64,000 nt of DNA from Isoperla grammatica (taxonomy: Eukaryota; Arthropoda; Insecta; Plecoptera; Perlodidae): the NCBI GenBank assembly GCA_945910005.1, contig OX246741.1, positions 2,997,946-3,061,945 of the forward strand, written 5' to 3'. The position numbers were made by a program, and so were the translations under genes. Positions 24,531 to 37,244 of the stretch are shown one piece after another; position 1 is the first letter of the stretch, and each line of letters starts with the position of its first letter. The notes beneath the pieces were generated by a model that ran no database searches, was not told the origin of the DNA, and was given only the letters and a program-made list of their open reading frames with translations.

Positions 24531-27500
24531 CCAGGATACGAACCCGAACTGGTCTGATAATCAGTCTGATGACAAATCTCTCGCCACCACTTCTAGGTGG
24601 CCACGCACACACGGACAATTAAACAGTGTTGTGCCTGTTGTCAACGGTCCTGTTCCTGTTCTATCTCGATCAGCGTAGGCGGGACACAGACAGACACGGC
24701 TTCAAGTATTCGATCATGTCGGGTTATTGGAAACCGGTCGATGAGCTTCATGTTCATTGAGTGCTGACGATGCATCGCGCATTCATTGATCTTCATTCAA
24801 GGCCGCTTTACTTTGCAAGAACGAAGATAATGGATATAATTCTCAATTTAAAATTCATTCGAGTGGTGTCTTAGAAAAAGTTATTGCGACAGGTATGGTT
24901 GCACTAATGGTGGAGAGGGAGTTGAAGGGCAGACAGCTACCCACACAGATAGCCAACTCGCAGTTCGCCCCACACTAGCAAGTATAACAAGGATTATAAC
25001 AAAGTTACAAAGTGACTAATTTTAAAGGTAAACAAAGAAATCCATCCGCATTTTAATATGTGGTTCAATTTAAATTTTACAAATCTTCACATGTGGGAAA
25101 AACTATTTTTAAATTCAAAGTCAACAATTCCGTGGTCTGAAACTTGGTCGTCTAGGCCTGTACACACATTGAAGTATTATGCGTCACATTCAAATGTGTA
25201 CGATACGGCTGCTAAATAATAATGGGGAAATTGTATACATTCTAAACATACTATTGATCATAATTTATAACAATGCGTCAGGAACTATATTACTATAGTA
25301 TTTAGAAGGCGAAATAAAGTAAAATAATCATGTAATTTATATAATTACTGAATAAACGCAGCTACACAAATAATTATAATGTAACTGAGTAACTGTAATA
25401 ACTAGGTAATACTTCTGAATCAGCTAATAATAAGACCAAGGAAATGTGAACCACTTATTACAAACTAAACCCTGATGGTTGACTTTTTATACAACTCAAT
25501 CAGCTAAATAAAAAACAGTTTTGGCAATACAAAAAACCCGTACATGAACCATTATTAATTTTCTTATAAATAATAGATTTAAATCATTTCTGTCACGAAA
25601 GAGATGAACATAAGTAATTTAAAATCTGTCACAACATAAACCGTGTGCGTGTTTTCGTCCCCCGTTATATTTAACTAAACACTCACTGTCTGTTGTATAC
25701 GTACGTTCATATTAAACCAATCAAAGAAGATAATGATATCCGATCCTTTCGTATGTTCGTTCGTGCAAAACAATTTCTTTAATGTGATTGAAAAACAAAA
25801 TCTCCGAACTATGAGGAGGTAGAAACGATCTATATAATCATTACAGAGATACAATGTTTTTTAAAATACATCTATATGCGAGGACTGACGAACTACGTCA
25901 CGCAAACGTGTTTACTCATAGATAAGTGGTGGAAAGCAGAAACGGACATATTTAATTAATGAGCTGTGTTATGTTAGTATTGACAATTATAAAGCGAGAA
26001 AGCACAAGCGAGTCAAAGAAAGCGAAATTATTTCATGGGAAGCTTCTTATCTATATGCTAAAGACATGCGTCTACAACATGCGTTATGCGTCTCCACTCA
26101 GAACACCCGTTGAAGTTTAAAAGTTTATATTTGAAAAAGCTTGTGATTGTAAAAACATGCAACATTATTTTATCATGCATGACTATATTACACATGCTTT
26201 ACGTTCCATGCAAAATAAAAGTTAGGACAAAATAACCTAAAGCATATCATAGATAGCATATCATATCAAGCATATCATATCATAGACTCGTCAAGTTTGC
26301 CACATTGGTTTTATACAAAAGAACAAAATGCACAGTCATATCTTGTTTCCGGGTAAAAATGTAAAACACCCGTCAGTTCTCACTCCATTCATTCCCATTC
26401 GAATAACAAAGTAGGAGGAACAATTGAATTAAATATGTGGACAGGATAGACATTGAAAGACAAAATCACACCAGCTTGAGGCTACCTTTCATTAAAATTT
26501 AGATGCTGTTATGGTTCCTATACTGAGCAATGCCCTTCAAGACGACTATTTGTGAAATTTGAGTACAGTTTGAAAACGGAATCTGTAAAGTAACTTTTAA
26601 AACTTTTTTTTTAAGATTCTTCTATTTCTTAATGTTTTAGCCGTAAATGATCGTAATGTTTGTACAATATTTCACAACCGAACAAACTGACTTCTCTTAT
26701 AAATTCACAAGCACGAACACAACAAATTTGTTCTCCCCCCTTCTCCTGGCACCTACGCCACTGGAACTATGTTCTGAAGACCTCCGCAAAGAGGCTAACG
26801 TGCTACAAACACCTGGGTGTCCGATGGGGCAAGTTACAGCAGTATCGAGTAGCCTTACATAGTTTTACGAATTGCAAATTACTCTCATGCAAAACTCGAA
26901 CAACTATTTCTTAGGTTCTCGTATGAAGGTGTCGTTGCATCCGCTTACTACAAGCTACAAGCTACAAGCTACAAGCTCTCTGCTCTGCAACTCTCGAGCT
27001 GTTTGCGGTCGTGACTCCTCCATTACTTACTAGTTGAAGTGCTTGTCCTGAGATAGCGCCACTATCGGCCATGTATTGAATTACCTCGTAAACTGAGCTG
27101 AACAACCCGGTTCAAATGAAACGTCCCTCAAAGTCTCATCTAAAATTAAAAGGTATGTCGTGTTGACTAAATTGCTTTCAATATCTCAAACAGGTTTATT
27201 TGACGGTACTTTCGAGCGCCAACAAAAACTAATTGTTGTCATGTGGCTTCCTTCTTTTTTGATCCCTATGGCTGCGTTTAAGTGCTTTGAAATATCTACT
27301 GACGTTAACCGGGCAATTGTCAACATTGTTTGAATCGCTTCATTCATTATCGTATGTAGCGTTTGGTTAAACAATGGAAGAGTTGATACAAAAAACTTGT
27401 CTTCAAAATGTTAAACGCTAATTGGTGGTTAGAAGTAGTGAGGAAGAACGAAGAAAATAATGCCAATTTAGTTCTTGGAGACATGAGAGAATGTGATGGT

Positions 27501-29990
27501 CTTACTAGCATACCATGGCGTAACTACAAGTACTTGACTTGTCAGTGTTCAAAGAGACACTACTTTCAAACAAGATGGAGCAAAAACATGTTTGCAATAA
27601 ACTACAATGAACGAAGTTGAAGAACTTCGGAAATGATAGTTTTTATAAAACGAAATCCCCACTTTCCGTTAATTGAGATTGTTCGTCTTGCACCATTGTA
27701 TTCTAGTCGAGTAGTCTTATATTAAGTACTAATAACTCTCGCAGATCGCGTCTTCTTGGCTACGATCTACATATGTTTCATTTCTTTCCCGCAATTCTGC
27801 AAGAGATATTTCTTCCCCCCTCCAGAGAACACATCTACTGTTGCCATCGATGCGGCTTTTCCATTCGCCTCGCTGAACATGGTTCACACTTTAACACAGT
27901 TGCCGGCTCAGCTTTTTAGGATTATGACAGGCCGAGTATTATTTCTTTTTGTCTCGCAATAACACTTGGCAGCGCTCTCAGGATACTGGCTGGATCTGGT
28001 TGGTCACTTTTTTAATTTCGTTCGTCGGAATGGCGGCTGCCTTTATCGCCAGGACGAGGCAATGCTGAACAGATGCAACTCCAAGTGTTTCAACCAGCCC
28101 GTAGAGTTATTACAAGATGTATTTAATAGTCGAGTTGTCTTGAAGTTTCTGCCAGGACACTCGTGTGTAACGTTAGCCTCCGATCTTAGTGTTTCTTATA
28201 CTGATTTACAAACCTTTTTATGACCCATGTGTTCAATGCTTTTTGCCATTATATACGGAGGCCATTGCTCGTGGTACTTGCTTTATGTACTACAGATATA
28301 GGAGCGTAGGAAAACAGACGTTTAGACCTATTCCATTACATCCATAAGTGACGCTATCCCGTCCCGCCTCCATTGAGTTAAAACTTAAAACATTGAAATA
28401 GTATTTAACGATTCCCCCTTTTTCGCTGCTTAAATCTTTGTTGTTACCTACATGGTAAATAATTAGCAATTTGTGAATAACATTATAATCCTTTAAAGCT
28501 ACAAACACTTGAGCGTTTTGCCCCAAATCAATCAAACTGGTATTTTAAATGCTAATATCTTGTATTTAGTGTGAATAAGGAAATTGTGGTGATGTTTTTC
28601 TCTATATCCACCAAGTGCTGGAAATATTACCAAAGAGAATGTATTAGGGTTGTGGAATACTTGGGAAGGAATGTCCAAATGATATTTGTTGGATTCATTC
28701 CATTAAACACAGACAAATCGAAATATATTCTTAGTTTCTACAGCCAACCCACCTCCAACCGTCCAACGGCTTCAATACTATGCGTGGTTTTGTCTGCTGA
28801 ACTGACATAAAGCGTTTACTCGATCCTTTCAATTCTCGAGGTCGAACAAAGTTTCTACCCACGCAAAGGATTTTCATCGGAGGTCGACAGAACCACATTT
28901 TCTTTTATTTCCAACATTTGAATGTGTTTGATGTTTTGAGACAGAACTGTCATAAGTTTAATGCGAACTTAACATGGAAAGTGTTGACGTGGCAGAATCA
29001 AGGCGTCTATACGTTTCGATTTTCAGCCAAATCTATCATCGGTGCCGGAGATGTCTGGCTTTAAAGACGAAAGGTTGGATTGCGTAGATACAGCTGCGAC
29101 ACAAACCTAGGACGAAACGAACTGTGTCCTCTGCTATTGGTCCAGTCGCACGTTGGAAATTTAACATTTCCACTATGTGATGCATAAATACAATGCATTT
29201 TTACTGTCCATATATGAAACAGAAATACAATTTTATCACCTGAATCATAATACATAATACGTAGATACCTGTAGATAAGATGATCATACTTTATTTAATC
29301 TTTTATTGTCTTTATAATTTATTTGAAATATCTATTCTTATTCAGTTACAAAACTGATTTAGAAAGGAAGGACAGCAAATAGAAATATACGTTTAATAAT
29401 GAGATAATCATAAAATATGAAGAATAAAAGAAACAGAGATTGAAAAGAGAACAAGAATGATAAAATTGAATTGAGAAACAAAATTATTTCTTTTAAATTT
29501 AATACAATTAAATAATCCAACACACGAAATTTATGTATATAACAGACGCAGAAGCGCAGAAAGAAAGTTAGTTAATATAACTACACAAAACATAAGAAAA
29601 AAGGAGAGAGAAGTAGAAATAGGAAATATTAAAGAAAATGTTAATACAATCTAAAAAGCAAGGAGATAATAATGGAAAGGAATCGTGTTATGACTTATGT
29701 TTATAGCTGTAGATACATATCTCTATACGTTCAAATACTCGAATGAATTTAATTTTAAAATTTTAAATACCAGAACTTAAAAGAATACTGCCAGGTGTTT
29801 TAGAAGCATCCAGAAAAGTTTATTTGCCGTGAATATCAGAGGTGAAAAAGAGAGTGGAAATACCACAGACACTTCGCATTCCTTACACGTCTTTCAGAAA
29901 GTCATCCCCCGCAGCAATTCATGATCTTATACTTTCCTACCCTCCTCGTTTCATATTGTTGATGTTTTTTTCTTATTAATTCATTAATTT
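24531..29990. other. Long AT-rich intergenic stretch, no gene seen
   Basis: Contains four tandem CTACAAG units at 26948-26975, imperfect ATCATATC/AGCATATC words near 26247-26283, and a purine-rich AT stretch at 29340-29690. Open frames of 60-85 codons, including those at 26647-26914, 27408-27620 and 27966-28223, carry no recognisable motif. Confidence 0.55.
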
Positions 29991-30068
29991 TTACCGATAA
30001 AATGTCGCGGCTCAGTTATTAAGCGAGCGAAGCGAGCGTTTCCACGAGACTCTTATGGCACTTCGTTC

Positions 30069-30149
30069 TGTTTTTTTTTTTTTTACCGTACTATACTCTA
30101 ACGGCACTTCATCCTGTTTTTTTTTTTTTTTTTGTTTTTTTTTTTTTTT
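30069..30149. repeat. Cluster of T homopolymers
   Basis: Three T runs of roughly 14 to 17 bases lie within 81 bp. Two follow the related words ACTTCGTTCTG and ACTTCATCCTG, so the first two are a small duplicated unit. TCCGTCGATAGCGGTCGAACG just downstream (about 30153) recalls retroelement-type invertebrate repeats, from memory. Confidence 0.7.
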
Positions 30150-30261
30150 ATGTCCGTCGATAGCGGTCGAACGGAAAGTCCGATCAACTTGAAATTTGGA
30201 CCATCCACAAGCCTTGATGTGGATTGAAGGTGTATAGTTTTGAGGCAAAATCGTTTGAAAA

Positions 30262-30525
30262 GTTACAAAGTTACACCATAGTTACTGCAAAATATTTTTC
30301 TGAAACAAAATGGTGGCAAAATGTGAGATAGCCATATTTTTTTAAAGCTTTTTCCAGTCACGAATATGTTCATTTAATGGCTATCTGATCAATATTGGCA
30401 AAGTTACAAAAACGTTACTCGAAAATATTTTTCTGAAAAACAGTAACAGCAAAATGTGAGGTGGCTATCTTATAGTAAATTTTTGTCCGGTCACGAATAT
30501 ACTAATGTAAACGCGATCCAATGCG
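30262..30525. repeat. Diverged direct duplication, about 135-bp unit
   Basis: AAAATATTTTTCTGAAA, GCAAAATGTGAG, GCTAT and GTCACGAATAT occur in the same order in two adjacent copies (starting about 30287 and 30422). Confidence 0.6.
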
Positions 30526-30975
30526 TATTAGAGGCAGAAATTACATTTCTATTGCTGTCAATAACTGTTAGTAACGGTGGCGGACCGCGGCGAAAACATG
30601 ACAAAGAAAATTCTTAGCAACGCACATGGCACTGCATTCAACAATATCGGGAATTATAATAGCTATGGGAATAAGACAAATTTTTGCAATGTGCATTCTT
30701 GAATTGTTGTTAATAATTGATGTTTTTATTAGCTTTGAGATCTTTTCGCCAGAAAGTTCGAAGATATGGACGCGCTCGCTTATCAACGCGTCAAACAGAG
30801 CGTTTTCCTAGTTAGTGTTCAAGGGGGCAAGAGCATGTGAAATAAGATTAGCACAACTAAAGACTCGAAATCGTTCTTCATAGTTTGTCTTTTTGTTCAT
30901 CCCTTAATACTAAGTTTTTCATTGTACCATAAGTTATCGCCATATGTACTTATCCTACTGATTAACTCAATCAAA
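30526..30975. other. Intergenic, no gene seen
   Basis: Frames of 61 and 72 codons overlap on opposite strands at 30568-30811, without recognisable domains. Confidence 0.5.
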
Positions 30976-30979
30976 CTCT

Positions 30980-31235
30980 AGATGACGCATTGATTGAAGA
31001 TTCCTCTGGATCGTTACAAACCGCAGCTCCGCCTAACGACGCCTCGCAAGCAACTACATCCAAACTCGTAGTGGCAAAATACTCCGAAATAAAAAGTAGC
31101 TCTATCGGGATGGGACGCATCGTGCGGCAGCTGCGATTGATATCACTCCGCCATTTCATAATGCGACGCGGCCATTTTGATGACGCGCACATTACGATCT
31201 TACCGCCAGATGGCACCACGAACATTCGGACCTAG
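30980..31235 (+). other. Possible terminal exon, unrecognised
   Basis: An acceptor-like CAAACTCTAG ends at 30980 after a weak pyrimidine context. It is followed by about 84 open codons ending HITILPPDGTTNIRT and a stop. The patch is GC-balanced and CpG-containing, unlike its surroundings. The opposite strand is also open for 84 codons, which weakens the case. I recognise no domain on either strand. Confidence 0.12.
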
Positions 31236-33020
31236 ACTCCAGACATCGCCGCCACTTCGGTCAAATAAAGGATGAACAAGTGAGACAGAAGGAAGGGTTT
31301 GATGCTGGTTTAGTCGACTGTATTAGTAATTTCGAAATGATAGTTATTAATAACTTGCAACTGTTACATGGGTTTTCATTGATTGGATCGGTATACCCGG
31401 TTATCCCTAATGACGTAGTTGCGGACACACAGGCTGTTATTGGTTGATAGTTTAATTAAGTGAACCTGCGTTAAATAACCGAAAAATGATGATGCTGTTG
31501 GAAACCTTCAGAGAGAAAAAACCGAGTATGGATTTCTAATAAAATATCGTATGGTGCAAATACTGGCAACGCAATGGCAATGGCAATGGTGGCAGTTGTA
31601 TTTCTGCTGTCCCTCCACTCATACTATGAGCCCGCCAACTGACTGCAAAATGGCTTTGAATGTGTCAGAGGTATTTAAAATTTAATTGAATTCTTAATAA
31701 CATAATCAACGAAGGTGTTTTATATAAAATACGGAATAAAACAAAAGCTGCGTTTTGATCGCTTCCTGAATTTTGTTCTCTTTTACACATTTTCAATACA
31801 AGATTTGTGTTACATGTAATACATACATGTTTTCAATATTTGAGTATAACAAATCCTTTTAAAACATTCACATGTAAAGGCAAGGCGATGTACAAAAGGG
31901 GGGGGGGGGGGGGGGCGAGGAAATCACGAGTCCCATGGCACTGGATGCCAGCAGATATTCCCTCGTGACACGATACGCTGACAATAAAGAAGACTCGTAC
32001 GCCTTAGATCAAGCAAGAGAACACTCGATTCGTATATGAAAGCAAAGCAACGTATATGACGTCATTAGGTATTCCATTCGCGTCTCGAATAGTGCAAAGT
32101 TAATGGCGTCTCGGCTGCAGTTATTGGAATGCGACGCTGTTCTCGGCACAGCTGAGACATCCGAGTTGACCTGACCTACTCGAGAACAATACTTGTTCAA
32201 AGCAAAATGAAAAAGTTTGGGATCTTTGAAGTTATGAAATATAGTAGATAAGGGTATATCATGTTTTCAACCTTCCGTTAAGGTTTTAATAAAAGTTAAT
32301 TAAAATCTCAATTGGTGGTTAGACACTGGATTCAAAGCCGAATTGGGTAGAAAAGTTTAACAGATTAAAGACCTATGCAGCAACTACTACAAAATAACTA
32401 CATTCCCGAATTATGTACTCAAGACCCAGGACTACTAAACACTACCCGATACTAAGTTCAGGAAGTTTTTTCAAAAATGGCTATTCTGTTTTTTTTTTAT
32501 AAAATTGTTTGAAAGATTTGGTAATTTGGTAGAAAACATATTTTGTTCGATTAATCCCAACATCTGCATTGCTAAAAATTGCATACTTTGTGTGTGTATA
32601 TAAAATCTTCAAATACGCATTTATATTTCCCTTCCAATCATCTATGTATATCCATTTATTTATTTAGGCGACGTTCTATGACCTAGTTGTCGAGCACGTA
32701 GTTAAACAACGAACATAATATTTATCTGTTTTTTTAATTTTGTTTAGTTAGTTTATGTATTTGCTTTGTACAGCTAACCGCGGACACGTAGTACCAACCA
32801 CGTCCGTCGGTGTCGTGGAGCGCGAGCGAAGCGTTTTTCAATCATCCTGCGATACAACAGTTACCTTCTTTGTTGGCCGTATACAACACGACGGCTCATA
32901 GTGACCACACGCGATGGGTGAGACCACGGAGCAAAAACTGATATAGTTTTCATTGACACGAGGGCCGCGCTCGACATTCGAACTGAACAGCCACACGTTC
33001 ACATCATTCGCACCAAGGAG
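31236..33020. other. Intergenic; G run and leader of the satellite
   Basis: An 18-base G run lies at 31898-31915 and a perfect TGACGTCA at 32057-32064. From about 32770 the sequence becomes GC-balanced (CACGTCCGTCGGTGTCGTGG) up to the satellite. The 78-codon - frame at 32838-33074 runs into the first satellite unit and is not convincing. Confidence 0.5.
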
Positions 33021-33025
33021 CGTAG

Positions 33026-34748
33026 AATGACTAACTACGCTCGCCCACCCCTCGGTTTGACTGACAACTAACACTGTGTCCTATGATAGTACGTGTTCTA
33101 ATGGGTGTACCGAGTGAACAAGGCTAAGCTGCTATGTGCAGTGTATAGCACGCCGCGTAATGTGTGATGAATGACTCACTACGCTCGCCCACACCTCGGT
33201 TTGACTGACAACTAACACTGTGTCCTATGATAGAACGTGTTCTAATGGGTGTACCGAGTGAACAAGGCTAAGCTGCTATTTGCAGTGTATAGCACGCCGC
33301 GTAATATGTGATGAATGACTCACTACGCTCGCCCACACCTCGGTTTGACTGACAACTAACACTGTGTCTGATGTTAGAACGTGTTCTAATGGGTGTACCG
33401 AGTGAACAAGGCTAAGCTGCTATTTGCAGTGTATAGCACGCCGCGTAATGTGTGATGAATGACTCACTACGCTCGCCCACACCTCGGTTTGACTGACAAC
33501 TAACACTGTGTCCTATGATAGAACGTGTTCTAATGGGTGTACCGAGTGAACAAGGCTAAGCTGCTATTTGCAGTGTATAGCACGCCGCGTAATGTGTGAT
33601 GAATGACTCACTACGCTCGCCCACACCTCGGTTTGACTGACAACTAACACTGTGTCCTATGATAGAACGTGTTCTAATGGGTGTACCGAGTGAACAAGGC
33701 TAAGCTGCTATTTGCTGTGTATAGCACGCCGCGTAATGTGTGATGAATGACTCACTACGCTCGCCCACACCTCGGTTTGACTGACAACTAACACTGTGTC
33801 CTATGATAGAACGTGTTCTAATGGGTGTACCGAGTGAACAAGGCTAAGCTGCTATTTGCAGTGTATAGCACGCCGCGTAATGTGTGATGAATGACTCACT
33901 ACGCTCGCCCACACATCGGTTTGACTGACAACTAACACTGTGTCCTATGATAGTACGTGTTCTAATGGGTGTACCGAGTGAACAAGGCTAAGCTGCTATG
34001 TGCAGTGTATAGCACGCCGCGTAATGTGTGATGAATGACTCACTACGCTCGCCCACACCTCGGTTTGACTGACAACTAACACTGTGTCCTATGATAGAAC
34101 GTGTTCTAATGGGTGTACCGAGTGAACAAGGCTAAGCTGCTATTTGCAGTGTATAGCACGCCGCGTAATGTGTGATGAATGACTCACTACGCTCGCCCAC
34201 ACCTCGGTTTGACTGACAACTAACACTGTGTCCTATGATAGAACGTGTTCTAATGGGTGTACCGAGTGAACAAGGCTAAGCTGCTATTTGCAGTGTATAG
34301 CACGCCGCGTAATGTGTGATGAATGACTCACTACGCTCGCCCACACCTCGGTTTGACTGACAACTAACACTGTGTCCTATGATAGAACGTGTTCTAATGG
34401 GTGTACCGAGTGAACAAGGCTAAGCTGCTATTTGCAGTGTATAGCACGCCGCGTAATGTGTGATGAATGACTCACTACGCTCGCCCACACCTCGGTTTGA
34501 CTGACAACTAACACTGTGTCCTATGATAGAACGTGTTCTAATGGGTGTACCGAGTGAACAAGGCTAAGCTGCTATTTGCAGTGTATAGCACGCCGCGTAA
34601 TGTGTGATGAATGACTCACTACGCTCGCCCACACCTCGGTTTGACTGACAACTAACACTGTGTCCTATGATAGAACGTGTTCTAATGGGTGTACCGAGTG
34701 AACAAGGCTAAGCTGCTATTTGCAGTGTATAGCACGCCGCGTAATGTG
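33026..34748. repeat. 144-bp satellite array, 12 units
   Basis: ACGCTCGCCC recurs at 33037, 33181, 33325 and every 144 bp up to 34621. Units differ by only a few substitutions, so amplification is recent or homogenisation is active. Each unit contains TGACTCAC (AP-1-like), an imperfect palindrome AGAAC-GT-GTTCT and CpG-rich TAGCACGCCGCGTAA. Units 1 and 7 share two rare variants (TAGTACG and TATGTGC), evidence of a six-unit (864-bp) higher-order duplication. All units carry stops, so it is not a repetitive protein gene. The array ends abruptly just before a 19-base G run. Confidence 0.97.
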
Positions 34749-34769
34749 CCATCAGGGCCGGAGCAGATC

Positions 34770-34788
34770 GGGGGGGGGGGGGGGGGGG
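34770..34788. repeat. 19-base G run
   Basis: Uninterrupted G tract 22 bp after the 144-bp array. Confidence 0.95.
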
Positions 34789-35224
34789 TGATTAGACGTC
34801 GCAACCAGGGACGCACAAACAGCAACCCTTGTCTTCCAATACTTTGGCACATACGTTATTGTGCAGCTCGATTCACATAAACAATTATCTTCTGGTTCCT
34901 GAAATAAATATAAAAAAAAGTAGAAAGTGCAATTCCTCAAACGCCTATTTTGGTTTGAAGATATGATGTAAAATTGTTGTAAAGCTGGATTCAAGATGTC
35001 AAAAAGTGAATAAATAAATGATGTTATTCTTTCAGCAAAATTTGAAATATTCTTCGCCACCTATATAATACTATTATAATGCTACATGATTTGAAATATA
35101 CTAATTTCACAAACAAATATTCTTATGTCCTTATATTTTTACTGTGGGTGTTATTAATACATGAAACCGCATTTTTCTATGGGTCAGAAAGTTAAAAATT
35201 TAGCAAATTATCAATGTACACAGA
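34789..35224. other. Intergenic, no gene seen
   Basis: AT-rich, no supported feature. The 102-codon - frame at 34752-35060 includes the translated G run and is spurious. Confidence 0.6.
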
Positions 35225-35445
35225 CTCTAGCAGGACACAAGACAGGCGCGTGTGAGTCCTCGGGTGTCCCCTCAACTACAACCAGCCCCGTTGGACACCC
35301 TTGACAGTCCCGCCGCTCTGCCACATGCGATGGATACTCACATTCACACACGCTTCATCCCGTCGGGAATCGAACCCAGCTTGCAGGGATTTGTCACAGA
35401 TCCCCACGGTTTAGCGCGGCCGAGACTGCTGCAAACAATGTTGAT
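35225..35445 (-). mobile_element. tRNA-derived SINE, minus strand
   Basis: Read on -, the head is TCGGCCGCGCTAAAC (A-box region) followed by a canonical B box GGTTCGATTCC (complement of 35366-35376). A ~130-bp unrelated body follows, through GTGGCAGAGCGGCGGGACTG and GGACACCCGAGGACTC. The arms do not form a complete cloverleaf. The TAAACCGTGG word at the anticodon-side junction is shared with the tRNA-like element at 63.1 kb. Confidence 0.6.
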
Positions 35446-36874
35446 GCTGCGTAGCTAATTTACGGCGTTCATTAGGCCTAAGCGAGAACACAACTCAATC
35501 ACTGCGTGTGTTTATACAACTATTTAATTCAGACAAATTTCAAAACTATCTGAATTATTGTTTATTGCATATTTTATTCCAGACCGCGCAGTCCATAAAA
35601 TGCATTATATTGGTCAATATACAAAATAAATGATAATAATTATTTCAGACACTTTAGCTCTATTTTTGCAATAACGCACATGTTAATCGCCTGAGAGATT
35701 TTACTATTGACTTACTGGTAAAAAATAAGTCAAATATTTGTAAAAGTGTGTTCTGATACATATTCAAGTTTAATTTTAATGTTATGAAGCTTTAAAATCC
35801 ATTTCGTTTTGAGCTGAATACTTCCCCATGCGACGGACTTTATAAAAACGGCACCACAACAGAAAATTATTGACATTTTCAATGTCGTTTTTGAATAGAG
35901 TGAACAATTCGAAATAGAACATATAAGTTCTTAAGCCATCTTAGAGATGTGGCACTTACTTAGTTAACATATTCTGTGTGACGGAAAGTTCCCACTTCCG
36001 TTGGGAATGTTCAAAATTTAACGTTTTTTCATTTCCAGTTTCAAAATATCAACTCACGTTTCCTTTCCAAACCACCATGCGCCTTTGAATAGGCAACTGT
36101 ATTAAAAACTCTTCTTTTTTACTTCTTTCTTGAATATCTATCCCTGTAACCGTATTGCAATGTATGACATATATTGATTCGTTTGTGGTAAGACCGTTTT
36201 TACTAGTGGTCTTAATTTGCTTCCGGAAGAACATATTTTTTTAATCACCAAGGAGCTCCACTTCATATTTTGAATGGAAGTAGTTAATTTTTTTCTAGAA
36301 ATCGAAAAATCCAAATGTTCTTACCTTGTACCATATTAAGTTACCTCCTTATTTTAAACATATAAACTGTGTTTTTCATTTAATTTTTATGAAAAACAAT
36401 TTTACATGAGACATAATTATCCCTAGAGATTAGAAAAATGAAGTTTCAAAGAACTATTTTCTTGATAACTCAATTTTTCTCACATGGGTTAACATTAGCG
36501 TGGTATGGCGCTATAGTGCAGCTTATTTTCTTTATAGCCTCTCTGGCAAGAATATTAATTGCTCATTATTTACTTAGTTTGGCGTAGTAATAAAAGTTGT
36601 GCAAGAAAGTAATTAGCTCATGGCTTTGCTACGAAATAAAGAAGTAATTAAAACATTGAAACGTAGCCATTCTTATCTCGGTGTCTGTGTGGTGTGATAG
36701 TAGCCTAGTTCATTCACAACAGTGAAATACAACTTTTATAAATATATATTATATTAAAATACGACTTACAGTTATAATTGTCATTAATTTGACATATCAA
36801 AGATCATACACTTTACACTACAAGCAGTTACATGTGATACAAACCCTGGAATGCGATAGTAGGATGCACTTAAG
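35446..36874. other. Intergenic, AT-rich, no gene seen
   Basis: No open frame above 61 codons and no repeat structure noticed. Confidence 0.6.
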
Positions 36875-37244
36875 AGCGAGGGATACCTCTACGTCAAAAA
36901 CCGCAGAAAATTTCCATTTTTTAATTATATCTCAAGAATGAAACACAAAATTGAAAATCTGAGAAATCATAGCGCTGTGATTTGGTCAGCCCTACACACT
37001 GAATGATAAATATATTTAACGTTATTATCAGTATGATTGTGATAAAGATTTCCTTAAATTACTAGGGAAATCGTTATCACAGTCATGCTGATTATAACGT
37101 TAAATACATTTCTCATTCAGTATGTAGGGCTTACCAAACCACAGCGCTATGGTTTCTCAGATTTTCGATTTTGTGTTTCAATCTTGAGATATAATCCGAA
37201 AATGAAAATTTTCTGCGGTTTTTGACGTAAAGGTATCCTTCGCT
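36875..37244. mobile_element. About 370-bp foldback MITE
   Basis: The two halves are near-complete inverted copies with arms of about 170 bp. AGCGAGGGATACCTCTACG at the left pairs with the complement of CGTAAAGGTATCCTTCGCT at the right. The match continues inward through CAAAAACCGCAGAAAATTT, AACACAAAATTGAAAATCTG, CAGCGCTRTG and AACGTTAT to a centre near 37061. Arms differ by scattered substitutions. No clear target duplication, so the family is undetermined. Confidence 0.88.

Noticed and set aside
33026..34748. CRISPR-like array
   Set aside because: Units are contiguous 144-bp tandem copies without unique spacers, in animal DNA; it is a satellite.
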